From the NCBI GenBank assembly GCA_029817715.1, contig JARUPY010000605.1, positions 3,224,001 to 3,288,000 on the forward strand: 64,000 bases of DNA, in the 5' to 3' direction. Positions 25,174 through 36,367 of this stretch are shown piece by piece (the first letter of the stretch is position 1; every line of letters starts with the position of its first letter). The position numbers and the translations under genes are program-made. The notes beneath the pieces are model-generated. The model was not told the origin of the DNA. It did no database searches and worked only from the letters and a program-made list of their open reading frames with translations. Source of the stretch: Melastoma dodecandrum. Its lineage: Eukaryota; Streptophyta; Magnoliopsida; Myrtales; Melastomataceae.

Positions 25174-25347
25174 GTCAAGGGCTTTTGCATACTGTTTCAG
25201 GCTCGAGATATCGTTGAAATCGAAAGAGTGAACCCCAGAACCGGCTAGGTCTACTGTCGTGACCGTATAACCAATTTCTTCTAACAAAGCGATCGACTTA
25301 TACCAACAGCAAGCTCCGAACCCTCCGTCGTTAACAAGGACGAAGTG
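25174..25347 (-). pseudogene. Truncated methylesterase (alpha/beta hydrolase) relic
   Basis: The minus frame reads HFVLVNDGGFGACCWYKS, then LLEEIGYTVTTVDLAGSG and HSFDFNDISSLKQY before a stop. This is the N-terminal lid and oxyanion-loop region of plant methylesterases (MES family, relatives of SABP2 and MES11-type). In family members the segment reads HFVLVHGGGFGAWCWYK, so the oxyanion-hole HGGG is changed to NDGG here. The catalytic Ser, Asp and His regions are absent. Upstream residues in the same ORF (about 25348-25497) do not match the family. It is a short dead fragment next to the copia relic. Confidence 0.65.
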
Positions 25348-25719
25348 GCTGGTGGTCTCCAGGTATGGAACAAATGAATATGGATCTGGAAACCTCGAGA
25401 CCAAAGCCCACGAGCTGATAAGAGTAACAAGCGCAAGGATGCGCCACGAGCAGTAACAACTTGCAAAACTCGTTACAACAATGTGGAAAGAGGACAAAAG
25501 AAGATACAGAGAGGATAATGATTTGGGTGATGATGCGGTTAGTTAGGCAGCGTGGGTGGGTCTAAAAGAAAGAATAATTCACTTTTCCTTCGTTCCCCTC
25601 TTCTCCTTCTCCTCTTTAGTCTTTTGGGCTCATCCCTTATTCATGGTATTAAACCCTCAACTTGAAGGCTTGCATTTCCGATTCTACTTCAACCTAAAAC
25701 TAAAGAAAGAGCTCAAACC
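25348..25719. other. Intergenic
   Basis: A short spacer between the methylesterase relic and the copia relic. I see nothing recognisable. Confidence 0.4.
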
Positions 25720-27360
25720 ATGGATGAAAACCTCACTACCCCATTAAACTCTCCTAATCATCTCTCGGGAATGTCGGCCATAATAGATAGGTACTGCAAC
25801 TCCTAAACCTATCCAGCTACCATATGGAATTTTCGCATTTACCCTAAAACCGTATGATGGCAATTATACCATGTGGAAGGGGCAGCTTCTGGCGGCTATC
25901 ATAGCTAGAGGATATGAAGACTTTATCTATGGTGGGGCTCATCTCCAACTAAGTCTACCGTCCTTAATTCTACATAAGTAAACTGGAATTACAAGATTTG
26001 GCAGCAAAACAGATAAGTCTGTTATGATCCTTATTTTCTCCTCCCTATCACCTCAACCTTTAGGACAAGTAGGTAGTCAGAGCTGGTATTAATTAAACTC
26101 TACAAGTAGAGCTATAAACTTGAGAATATGCAAATGCAACAATTTAAAAAAGGAAGGGAAGAGCATGCATCAATACCTAAATGTGTTGAAGCAACTTGTT
26201 GATAAACTAGCGGCAATTGGAGAACCCGTGAAGTTTAAGGATTACATTTGGGGCATGTTGGAGGGGTTACCGGTTGAGTACGATCCTATTGTCAGTGTTG
26301 TGATAACAAAACCTGATCAAATCTGCGAGTGAAGTACTACTTCTTAATTTTGAGATGAGGCTGAATAGAAGGAATATTTGTTAGAATATCGGACCGGCCC
26401 ATATGCCGAGTCCAGCATACAAGCCCAGCGGAGTTCCATTCTAAAACCAATTGGCTGTAGAGGAAGTAGCCCGCTAGGCTATATATACTAGGCCGGACTA
26501 TTTTCTCTATCCGATGTGGGATTGAGTTTGCTATATATCAAATCTTTCAACAATGTTATCCTCCAGTTCAACAACCTGTAGCTCAACCTAGTATGGTACT
26601 TCAGCTAACTCTCGCATGCAAAACCAAAGGCCTCCACATTACCAAAACTACTGACCTAGGTAGATTAACCAGATATCACCTTCCTCCACACACAAATCCA
26701 GACTTCCAGGAAAGCCATCGACTAGACCAAGACATGCGGCTTACAATCATCCTCCTTTTCAGAGATGGGGTGACAAAACCAGCTTTAAACCCAAACCCAA
26801 GTATCGGATATGCTTCAAGGTAGGTCATACAACATTGCATTGCTATCAGAGAGACAAACCATTCTATACTAGCTTCAGACTCACTACATTAATGCACAAC
26901 CCATTCCCGAATTTAAACATTTTACCCGCATGTTCAAGCTTATACCATACGCCTGTTTTTGTTACCCAACACCCGACTCATTCTACTCAACATTACACTC
27001 ATCTTGGTATGACCTATCCTGCTTCAACTCAGTTCTTTAGAATCACTCTAGAAAATCAAATAGATTCGCCTCAGAGTGACTGATTTTTGGATTCTGGAGC
27101 CACACAACATGTGACACATTCTACTAAGGATCTTCGGAGCCCTTATCTTGGTATGTCCAATGTAGTGGTTGGTAACGGTGATCTCGTCAAAATATCTCAA
27201 ATAGGAAATAAGTCACTTCATATTGATTCCACTAACCTTATCCAACAGGCCATCCATTCTCTTGAATCATCATAGAAAATTGTCAATGTCTCAAAATTAT
27301 GCTAAGATAATCATGTCTTTGTTGAATTTCATTCTCATGCCGTTTTTGTTAAGGACAAGT
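25720..27360 (+). mobile_element. Ruined Ty1-copia gag/protease relic
   Basis: A possible gag start MDENLTTPLNS lies at 25721. Scattered frames then match copia gag (UBN2-type): DGNYTMWKGQLLAAIIARG near 25858 and QYLNVLKQLVDKLAAIGE near 26170, then GMLEGLPVEYDPIVS. At 27087 the protease start reads DSGATQHVTHSTKDL, followed by VGNGD and, near 27340, FVKDK. Many stops and frameshifts separate these. No integrase, reverse transcriptase or LTR of its own was found; the right side is cut by the element starting at 27361. The gag resembles that of the copia element at 31327, so they may be the same family. Confidence 0.75.
26379..26552. mobile_element. Nested 174-bp solo LTR or TRIM-like insertion
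   Basis: The segment begins TGTTAGAATATC and ends TTTCAACA, so it has the TG...CA ends and TGTT/AACA inverted termini of an LTR. It interrupts the copia gag frame just after LLLNFEMRLN. Flanking 5-mers are ATATT on the left and ATGTT on the right, a target-site duplication with one mismatch. A TATA-like TATATATACT lies inside. There is no coding capacity. Confidence 0.7.
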
Positions 27361-28238
27361 TGCTGTGGGTGGATCCCGTTTTCAGTTCCATTTAGAATGG
27401 TTATCATCCCTTGGCGATAACGCTTCGAATTTTGAAAAACAATGTAGGAGTTGCCACTAACATATTTTAAGTTTAAGTTAGAAAAAACTATAGAGATTCG
27501 TTAAGGTTCGAGAATTATGGAGTCCTAAATCACATGCATACATCACAAAGAAAAGGGGGCGTTAAAAGTGTGTTTCTAAACTTCTAAATTTATTTGAACA
27601 TGATTTTTGGAAAAATCGTCATAATATAACGTTAAAAGAAAACGACCATGAACTCATTAAACTTGAAAGTATATGTAAATCATAATTAGAAAAAAAATTT
27701 TTTTGTTTAAAATTGACATGGGCAAAATAACGAATTTATTAAGGCCCTTAACAATTTCTAAGCCGAAACAAATTCAAGGGAGAATCGGGTTTAGAGAAAG
27801 TGAGGTTGTACCATTACTCAACTTCTCTTAAGATGAAAGGTCCCTCGTTAGCGTTTATACCTCACGGTGTTGTTTTAGAATAGGTTTACAACGAACCTGG
27901 CGAGCTGTTGATGTCGAACATTGATGAGTGCGAAGCCATCTTCAGAGGGTCTTGATCTTCGATAATCCAAATAAATCCCTCGAATATAATATCCTTTGAT
28001 TCTTGTCCTGAGAGCATCGAGTGGGGTGCGTGCCTTTGTTGTTCGCAAGACACGCCTCTGGATATTTTCCTACGCCATGGTTAGGGAGGCTATGGAGATG
28101 TCCGTTATAGGAAAACCTCGGAGGGAATGCGGCAGAGATGGGCTGTCCGGACGCGCTGCTGTTATAACCGAAATTGTTGGGTGGCTGCGTTCAGAGGGCT
28201 AGACGCCGAGAGGAGGTAGATGAACTGCCAGGAGACCA
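27361..28238 (-). repeat. LTR copy A (3-prime LTR of minus-strand element)
   Basis: It aligns over its length with 29689-30472; shared blocks include ACATGCATACATCACAAAG and TAGATGAACTGCCAGGAGAC. It holds about 90 bp near 27555-27610 that the other copy lacks. Confidence 0.7.
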
Positions 28239-28680
28239 TTGTTGTTGCTGAGGGACAGGAATCTCTGCACGGCCTCCGAATTACTGTGCATCACGAGCTG
28301 GCAAGTTGTATGAAGATCTCTCGATCCCTAATATAGGAATGTATGCACCTTTTGCAGAGTCGACGAACACTTCGGCCATTTGGAAGCAACGGGCTATGTG
28401 TTCGAGTCACCCGCTATGAGGGTTTCAAAGAACTTACGAACTCCTTTGAAACTTCATTTCGAAAAGATGGCATAGGTGGTCATATAGCGCATCAAACTTG
28501 GTGAGTGATTAAGGCACAGCGGGTATCCGACAATTCACAAATGTGTCCGGAACCATGTCTGTAGCAATGGCAGGCAAAAGGAAGCGTAATAACGTCTGAA
28601 TCGGTACCGACATCTCCGGGCAATGCTAGTCTGTCCATATTAGATCTCCCCAAGTAGATCTGGTATGAAATGTCGATCCT

Positions 28681-29103
28681 CTATGATGGCTCTCGCAATC
28701 CTCGAACACATATGGAGTTTTCAGTGCCTGGGTAAAGGATCATGCAAATAAAAAGAAGGACGAATGCCCGTGCAGATACCTGTCCATAGCCATCCTGTGG
28801 AAAGTAAGGTGCAGATTGAAAGGTGATAATGGCGTCGATCGGGATGTGACCTATCTTCATCCGCGTGATTATGCTGTGAACTACTGCATATTCCACCTTG
28901 AATAGCAAAGGCAGCTCCCAATGTACTGATTCCTTCCCAACCAGAGTAAGGATGCCTTGCTTTTGGGTAAAGCCGGCCAGCTGGAGATATTCTTCGCAAG
29001 TAGGAGCCAACTCAAAGTCGTTGAAATTAAAGATAAATGTCTCTAGATCCCATTTGCCTATGAGACTCTGTAACACAGCCCGATGTACCTTAACACATCC
29101 CAT
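28681..29103 (-). CDS. Plant-mobile-domain/DUF7745-like ORF fragment
   Basis: A 140-codon frame. It reads VLQSLIGKWDLETFIFNF, then FELAPTCEEYLQLAGF, then ELPLLFKVEYAVVHSI and finally FVLLFICMILYPGTEN. The order of a TFTF-like strand, the acidic ELxPTxEEYxxLxG helix and a later RAFVLLFICxILYP segment is typical of the plant mobile domain and of DUF7745-type proteins, which occur in plant genes and in plant transposable elements. The usual domain is longer, so this is partial; the frame stops shortly after ILYP. It lies inside the LTR pair on the same strand as the inferred element. Family assignment is by eye and the function is not known to me. Confidence 0.5.
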   Translation of the reverse strand: MGCVKVHRAVLQSLIGKWDLETFIFNFNDFELAPTCEEYLQLAGFTQKQGILTLVGKESVHWELPLLFKVEYAVVHSIITRMKIGHIPIDAIITFQSAPYFPQDGYGQVSARAFVLLFICMILYPGTENSICVRGLREPS

Positions 29104-29688
29104 CTAGTTCCACTTTGATGAATTCCATCATGTGCCTTAACTAGAATTCCACAAAATGTTTCTCACTTTGTGGGAGACTGCCAATCCAATCTTTCAATAG
29201 CTTCAATGGTGGTTGCTCTTGCTTTAGGCCAATAAAAAGAGACTTGTTCGAAATTTGCAAGAAAAGTTAGCCTTTATGCTATGATTATATCAAATATGGG
29301 TCCATATGAATGCATGCAGTGCATAAAAAAAACCATGTCAATCGAGCCTCAAATATCCTGTTAAAATCAAGAACAAATGGTTAGGGTCATAAAGCTGATA
29401 TGGACTTCAAACACATGCCTATCTAGACTGACTTTCGACTCACCTCCGACCAAAAGGTGAGTGGATATTCGCACACGTAAAGTGGTAGACAACCCCTCCC
29501 ATATGGCTATTATATCCCGTAAACAGGTGTCCCCGAGTTTTAGAACGACTCTCTTACATGCCTATCATAGACAATCGAAAACTAAAGCGACTCCACATAG
29601 GGTCTAAGCTGCCCTCCTAATTTGAAATCGATTTTTTTACTAAAATTCTCTAAAATTTGTCCAAGTGTCCCAGCGGAGTCTCCAAATC

Positions 29689-30472
29689 TGTCGCGCGCAG
29701 ATCTCGTTTTCAGTTTCATCTAAAATGGATATCCTCCCTTGACGATAAGGCTTCGGATTTTGAAAAAAATGTATGAATCGCTATTAACTTATTTCAAGTT
29801 TAAGTTAAAAAAAACTTTAGAGATTCGTTAAGATTCGAGAATTACAGATTACTAAATCGCATGCATACATCACAAAGAAAACAGTTTTAGGAAAAATCGT
29901 CATAATATAACGCTAAAAGAAAATGACCTCGTGCTCAGTAAAATTGAAAGTATATGTAAATCATAATTAGAAAAAAAACATCTTTTTCACTTAAAATTGT
30001 CATGGACAAAAACGCAAGTAATCACGAATTCATTAAGGCCTTAATAATTTCTAAGCCAAAATAAATTCAAGGAAGAATCGAGTTTAGAGAAAGTGAGGTT
30101 GTACCAGCTCAACTTCCCTTAAGATGAAAGGCCTTTGTTAGCGTTTGTAACTCACTCACGATGTTGTTTTAGAATAGGACTACGGTGAACTTGATGAGCA
30201 GTGTGAAGCCGTCTCTAAAGGGTCTTGATCTTCGAGAATCCAAATAAATCTCTCGAATATAATATCCGTTGATTCTTGTCCTGAGAGCGTCGAGTAGGGT
30301 GCGTACCTTGATTATCCGTAAGACATGCCCCTAGATAGTTTTCTATGCCTTGGTCAGGGAAGGCAGTAGAGATGGGCTATCCGGAAGTGCTACTGTTATA
30401 GCCGAAATCGTTGAGTGGCTGTGTTTAGAAGGCTAGATGCCTAGAGGAGGTAGATGAACTGCCAGGAGACCA
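29689..30472 (-). repeat. LTR copy B (5-prime LTR of minus-strand element)
   Basis: The partner of 27361-28238. On the minus strand its end GCGCGCGACA is followed immediately by the primer-site-like TTTGGAGACTCCGCTGGG, which fixes the element's orientation. Confidence 0.65.
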
Positions 30473-31326
30473 TTGTCGTGGCTACCGCAGCTGGCTCGGG
30501 AAGACGGTTGTTGAGACAGGGGCGCTAATTGTCAACTGTTGTGAGGAAAGACAGCAAGGTTGCCGTTGTTGACGGGGGTTGAGTTTGGTCATCAAAGGGA
30601 ACGACGTCTTCAAGCTGGTGTCTTCGTTGTTGTGTCCAGGAAGCAGGCGAGGCGGTGTAGACTTTGCGGCTGCCATCTGAGTTGGGAAAGAGGAATTCGG
30701 GTGGCTAGTTTCTTCAGCCTCCCCATTGACGGTAGAATCTGGGAGGCGTGGAAGTTTGCCAATTGCTGTTGTCGTTGGTTGATGGTGTAGTCCGTCGTTG
30801 GACCGGGATCGCCGAGATGGCTGCTTCCAGGGGATTACTCACTGAGCTCGGGATGCCGACAATTAGAACTGGCCGAGGAAGGGAGTGTCTTTTAGGTAAG
30901 CCGGCTGAAAGGAGGCATCATTGGTGTGTTGTCGACGGTGTCAGACAGCGAGATCTGGAGCGGCGACCGGGAGATGAGGGAACTTCGGATTGCTACAAGG
31001 AAGAAGACGCTGACTGTAGAAGCTCATCGTTGTGCGCGGGCGAGAAAGCCATGGTTGGAGACGGTTTGGATGAAACAGGGAGGTCGAGACCGTCTTGATG
31101 GTTACATGTGAAAAAATCAAAAGTAGACGAATTGATAAAAATTGAAACAAGAGCGAAGGAAAGAATCTACCCGAAATCGACCGCATTAGACTGGAAAGCA
31201 AATCGAAGCCATCTTGGGGAGCAAACCGAGACTGCTGCGACGTCGATGTACGAAGAGGGAGGCTTGGCCGGCCAAAAACGCGACGTGATCTTGAGGATAT
31301 GCAAAAAAAAAAAACCTTTTCGTAGG
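30473..31326. other. Unassigned spacer between LTR elements
   Basis: About 850 bp of mixed composition with overlapping ORFs and no recognisable domain. It ends with an A-rich run (about 31300-31315) and the GTAGG target site of the next element. Confidence 0.4.
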
Positions 31327-31725
31327 TGTTGGATTGAACCAGCCCAGCAACAACCAAGATTGTCAGCAGCCCAGAATGGTTGAAGGTAGAGCCCAAGAAT
31401 CACGACAGGAGCTGGATCATAAAATGGATTGCAGCCCTGAATTAAGGATGTGAATAGATAAGAGTAGAGGAGAGTTTGGTAATATTAGATGGCTAAAGGG
31501 TTGCATTCTGTTATGGTGTAATGAGTATAAAGGAGGCTGTATGACAGAAGATCTTTGTTATGGAAGTTACAGGGGTTTTTCCCTTATTCTGTTAGCCTAG
31601 TTTCTCTCTCCCTTTCTGTTCTTCCTGTCTTCTTCTTGCTCTCCTTCTTCCGTCTTCTTCTGTCTTCGTGGACCTCAATTCTGGGCATTATCTGCCTCAG
31701 ATTGCACATCCCATCTTCTTCTTCA
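31327..31725 (+). repeat. 5-prime LTR of copia element
   Basis: Begins TGTTGGATTG and ends CTTCTTCTTCA. It contains an AGTATAAAGGAG TATA-like stretch (about 31530) and a pyrimidine-rich tail. That stretch is altered or missing in the 3-prime LTR. Confidence 0.9.
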
Positions 31726-31740
31726 TGGTATCAGAGCCTG
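31726..31740 (+). promoter_or_regulatory. Primer-binding site, initiator Met-tRNA
   Basis: TGGTATCAGAGCCTG starts at the base after the LTR; this is the usual plant copia minus-strand primer site. Confidence 0.9.
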
Positions 31741-31765
31741 CAAAGGCGTGAGCTACACGAGGAGG

Positions 31766-32537
31766 ATGGCGGATCACAACTTTACACCAGCAGCTGGTTC
31801 AGCTGGCTCTGCCACTCATGGTTCAGCATCTTCTGGGCACGGTGGCTCTGTTTTTCCACAGATGCAGATTCCGGCAAGCGTATTCACCTCGTTAGTCAAG
31901 TTGGACGATACCAACTATTTGGTGTGGAAAGGACAGGTAATGGCAGCAATTGTTGCTGCAGGTTTTGAAGATTTTATCTCGTCCAGCAGCGTCCCACCTT
32001 CACAGTTTCTAGATCCTGACGGTCTTCTCGTGAATCCGGACTTCAAGATGTGCAAAGGACCGACAAAGCCGTGATGAGCTTACTGTTCTCTGCATTGACC
32101 CAGAAACACTCGGGCAAGTGGTCTGCTGCAAGACAGCCAGCGAAGTCTGGATTACGCTCAAAAACAGGTTCGAGTCAGTCTCACCTTCCCGGGTGATGAA
32201 CCTAAAAGTTCAGATGCAACAGTTACGTAAGGATGGTAGGACAATGCAGCAATACCTGAGCACTCTGAAGAACCTAGTTGAGCAGCTCGCTGCTGTTGGA
32301 GAACCTGTAAGTCAGCGTGACTATTTGTGGTGTATGCTCGAAGGACTGCCTCTGGAGTATGATGCCGTCGTTACATTGATCTATAGCTCAGACAAAATCA
32401 CGGTGGAGGAGGCTCAGAATCTGCTTGTTAACTTTGATTTACGGCAGGAAAAGCGACAGGGACTCGACTGCACTCTACCTCAGGTACACTACTCATCTCT
32501 GAATTCTAATTCAGGTACGAGGCCTCGGCATGGTTAA
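31766..32537 (+). pseudogene. Copia gag, frameshifted
   Basis: The likely start is MADHNFTPAAGS at 31766. The capsid part reads KLDDTNYLVWKGQVMAAIVA and then stops at 32074. A second frame from 32118 resumes with TASEVWITLKNRFESVS, MQQYLSTLKNLVEQLAA and EGLPLEYDAVV to 32537. At least one frameshift is needed between them. No intact CCHC zinc knuckle is seen in the readable part. Confidence 0.8.
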
Positions 32538-32961
32538 CCTCCCTCGTCCTCCAAGCCAACCTCAGTGTCCCATCCTACCTCAGCTTCTCATCCGTCCTTT
32601 GACCATACATCACCCAATCAAACCAGTCTACTCGGTCGCCCTCCATTACGTCTTGGTCTTTCAGAACTGTATATCAGAGGTGGTAGTAAGCCCTTCTTCA
32701 GACCATGACCCAAATGCCAAATTTGCTTCAGAATTGGCGGCTTTACAATGCTTTCATCGCCTTAATCCATCTTATACTTCTGCTAACAACTCTCCTCAGC
32801 CACAGTCCTATCACCCAACACCTCCTTATCAACCACAGTCTCATTATACCTCATATACCACCTCTCAGGTTCCCACATACACATTACCCTCTTCTCCTGC
32901 TTTTAACGAGTCTGCACTCCATTCCTTTGTTCCATAGTCTTCCTAGTTCTTAGAGGAATGG

Positions 32962-33876
32962 TTGTGTGATTCTGGAGCTACTCACCATATGACTCCCACA
33001 TCAACTACTCTTCATAATCTGTCTACTCATGATGGCTCGTCCTCGGTCCTTGTTGGCAACGGTGCTCACATTCCTATTCAGCACATTGGTGACAAAATTC
33101 TGCAGACAGAATCAGGTGTTCTACACCTTCTCAATACTCTGCATACTCCCGCCTTGTCTCAAAATTTACTTAGCGTATCTAAACTATGCCTCGACAATGA
33201 CGTTTTTCTGGAATTTCATTCTGATTCTTGCTTTGTAAAGGACAAGGCCTCCAATCGCATACTCCTCACGGGTCAAATGCATCAGGGACTCCACAGGTTC
33301 CCAGTTCAGCTTCCAACTCCATCTAATTGGGATGCCTCTCAGCAGCCTTCTACCTCATCTTCATCAGCCTTTGTTCATACCATCTCACCTCCCTGTTCCT
33401 CTCCAAGTTCAGCAGATGTCTCTCTAAGCCATGTCTGGACAGCTGCTAAATGTAGTCTTGTAAATAGTTCTATTTGGCATTCCAGATTAGGACATCCTAA
33501 TGTTAATACCTTGTCCAGAGTGTTACATTCTCTCCCAGACCCGGTTCAGTTGAATCCTTTACCTTTCTATCAAGCTTATGTACTCAGTAAACATCACAGC
33601 CTACCATTTTCTCCTTCATCTTCGCATGCTTCCCTTCCCTTTCAGTTAATCCACACTGATCTCTGGGGACCATCTCCTGTGCAGTCCACCACTGGTGATC
33701 GATATTTTATTTTGTTGATGCTACGCATTTTTCGTGGATTTACTTCCTACACACTAAATCACAGGCCCTTGCAGCTTTTCTTCAGTTCCAAGCCATGGTC
33801 CGTACTCAATTCTCTTCCATTGTCACCGTCCGCTCTGATTGGGGTAGCGAGTTCCGGTCCCTCCATACACTTTTAA
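32962..33876 (+). pseudogene. Copia protease and integrase N-terminal part, broken
   Basis: The aspartic protease active site is CDSGATHHMTPT at the start of the frame, with VGNGAHIPI after it. The GAG-pre-integrase region reads WHSRLGHPNVNTLSRVL. The integrase core begins HTDLWGPSPVQS, but the frame is lost before the second catalytic Asp and goes out of register near 33720-33876. The integrase zinc-binding Cys pair is not in its usual place (QAYVLSKHH). Confidence 0.8.
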
Positions 33877-34394
33877 CTAAACAGGGCATTTCCCACCAAT
33901 TGTCCTGTCCCTATATGCCACAACAAAATGGCCGTGTTGAACGTAAAAATCGTCATGTAGTTGAAATGGGACTCGCGCTTCTTACTCATGCAAGAGTCCC
34001 TAAAGCTTTCTGGCCCTACGCCTTCCATGAGGCTGTGTCTCTGATTAATTTACTCCCTTCAAGAGTCCTGAATTTTCTTTCTCCGGTCTTCCTTCTCACA
34101 AAAATTGCTCCTGACTATAGCTCTCTCCGTATCTTTGGGTGTCAGCGTTTCCCTCTGCTCCGTCCCTATGCCACTCATAAACTTGACTCAAGATCAACCT
34201 CTTGTATCCTTCTTGGCCGTAGTTCCTCTCATAAAGGATATATTTGTTTTGACCCCTTGTCTAACAAAATCTATGTCTCCCGTCATGTCATCTTTGATGA
34301 GAATACGTTTCCTTTTCAAAAACTTCCATATTCTGTGATCCCACCTTCACCACAACCATGCCTTCCTATTGTACTTAATTCTCTTCCACATTAG
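33795..34394 (+). pseudogene. Copia integrase core, second frame
   Basis: The integrase continues with VRSDWGSEFRS (the second Asp of the DDE triad), then PYMPQQNGRVERKNRHV (the catalytic Glu). Chromo-like C-terminal motifs follow: FGCQRFPLLRPY and KGYICFDPLSNKIYVSRHV. A stop ends it at 34394. The join to the previous frame is a frameshift. Confidence 0.8.
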
Positions 34395-34553
34395 CCTCCA
34401 GCCTCTGTTTCTCCACTGTCTCAATCCTCTTCTCCTCTGCTTCCTACTGGTTTTTCTGCAGAACCTGTCACCAATGCTGCTTCATCTCAATCCCTCGCAC
34501 CAGAGCCAACAAGGATACCAGATCTGTCTTCCACTACTGCCAATGTACACCCA

Positions 34554-36146
34554 ATGACCACTCGGTCTAAGGCTGGGATTTTTAAACCAAAAACAGATCT
34601 TACCTATGCCCCCCTGAACCCACCTTCACCTTCCCCTCCTCTTTTCCCTACTGAACCAAAGTCCAATGTCGAGGCCTTGTCCACACCAATCTGGAAGGAG
34701 GCGATGAGGGTGGAGTATGAGGCATTGTTGCTGAATAGTACCTGGACACTTGTTCCAGCCATCTCTGCTCAGAAGATAGTGGGTTGTAAGTGGGTATTTA
34801 AGGTGAAGGTTCATTCTGATGGGTCTCTGGAACGCTGCAAAACACGTCTCGTCGCGAAAGGTAACAGCAGGGGTGGATTACAAAGAAACCTTTAGCCCTG
34901 TGGTAAAGCATCAAACCATACGCGTTGTCCTTGGCTTGGCAGTGTCCTCTGGCTGGTCTCTACGACAGTTAGATGTCCATAACGCGTTTCTCCATGGAGA
35001 GTTGTCCGAGACTGTCTACATGCAGCAGCCTCCTGGTTTTGAAGACGCGGCTCATCCTACTTATGTCTGTCTTCTCCAGAAAGCACTGTATGGTTTAAAA
35101 ACAAAGCCCGAGGGCTTGGTATATGAAGCTTAGCACATGCTTAAGTTAGTGCGGCTTCATTAACTCACAGGCGGATGCATCCCTGTTCTATAAACATACA
35201 GGGGCAGATATTATGATTATTCTAGTGTATGTGGATGACATTATTATTACAGGTTCAGATTCTGCAGGTCTGGATGAATTACTTCCGCGCTTAAACAAGG
35301 AGTTTGCCTTGAAAGACCTTGGGGAGCTCCTACTTCCTTGGCTTTCAGGTTACTCGTCAGGATAGTGGGATTCATCTGTGTCAGGAGAAATATATAAAAG
35401 ATCTCCTTGAGAGAACTCATATGCCGGACTACAGACCAGTTCCTACTCCCATGGCCTCCACTCATACTCTGTCACTCCACGATGGGGATGAACTTCCAGA
35501 CCCATCTGAGTATCGCAGCATCGTAGGAGGATTGCAGTACTGCACTAATACTCGGCCCGACATATGTTTTGCTGTGAACAACGTCTGCCAATTTTTGCAT
35601 CGACCAACCTCTGCGCACTTCCAGGCAGTGAAACGTATTCTTCGGTATCTAAAGGGCACCATTCATCATGGACTCGTGTTTACTGCCGGTAGTTCAGTGG
35701 AGGTGTCTTGTTTTACGGATGCCGATTTGGCGAGTTGTCCGGATGATAGAAAAAGCACGAGTAGCTACTGCACATTTCTGGGGCATAATCTGATTTCCTG
35801 GGCATCACATAAACAGCGAGTAGTTTCTCGCTCAAGTACAGCGGCAGAATATTGGGCTTTAGCTGATGGAGTAGCTGAAGTCAGCTGGATACAGAAACTA
35901 TTAGAGGAATTACAGATTCTGCAGGACAAAGCAGAGGAGGTTGTTCCGGTAGTGTTCTGTGACAATATGAGCACCATTCATCTTGCTGGAAATCCTATTC
36001 TGCACGCTCGCACCAAACATGTTGAAATAGATTTCCATTTTGTGAGGGAGAAGGTCATGAATGGGTGTTTGAAGATACTTCATGTGGGGTCTGAAGGGCA
36101 AGTGGCCGATCCGCTTACTAAGGTTATTCCGGTTCAGAAGTTTTAA
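34554..36146 (+). pseudogene. Copia reverse transcriptase and RNase H, broken
   Basis: Three frames carry it. 34554-34895 has WKEAMRVEYEALLLNSTW and [10 protein letters not shown]. 34819-35133 has [27 protein letters not shown] and ALYGLK. The YVDD active site is readable near 35229 (VYVDDIIIT). 35319-36146 has the connection and RNase H: FLGFQVTRQDSGIHLCQEKY, YRSIVGGLQY, then FTDADLASCPDDRKSTS, SSTAAEYWALA and HVEIDFHFVREKV. The family usually encodes this in one frame, so there are at least two frameshifts. Confidence 0.85.
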
Positions 36147-36367
36147 GAGCTCGATCATGGCTCACGGTGATAAGTAGGGAAAGTTTTCTCCATTGGAAGA
36201 GTGGACAATTATGGGAAAATGATGAGCTGACAGATAAACGAGTAGACAGAGATTATGTGATGTCAGGGAATAAAGATGAACATGGGCTAAATATTGAAGA
36301 GATGGAGATAAGCCAGAGAGGTGGAGACATAGACGCAGTTCACGATGGAGTTCGAGTTGCAGGGAAG

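Larger units (their letters stand above)
27361..30472 (-). mobile_element. Non-autonomous LTR element with plant-mobile-domain-like ORF
   Basis: Two direct repeats of 878 and 784 bp flank about 1.45 kb of unique DNA. Reading on the minus strand, the 5-prime LTR is 30472-29689 and begins TGGTCTCC and ends GCGACA. The next bases TTTGGAGACTCCGCTGGGAC look like the primer-binding site of Tat/Ogre-lineage gypsy elements (proposed tRNA-Arg type). The 3-prime LTR is 28238-27361. The only notable ORF is the domain-like frame at 28681-29103. No gag, protease, reverse transcriptase or integrase is visible, so it would depend on another element. The LTRs differ by many substitutions and an indel of about 90 bp, so it is old. 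I could not find a matching target-site duplication. Confidence 0.6.

Noticed and set aside
27996..28202. 68-codon plus-strand ORF within LTR copy A
   Set aside because: It lies in the repeated LTR, is not kept open in the other copy, and has no domain.
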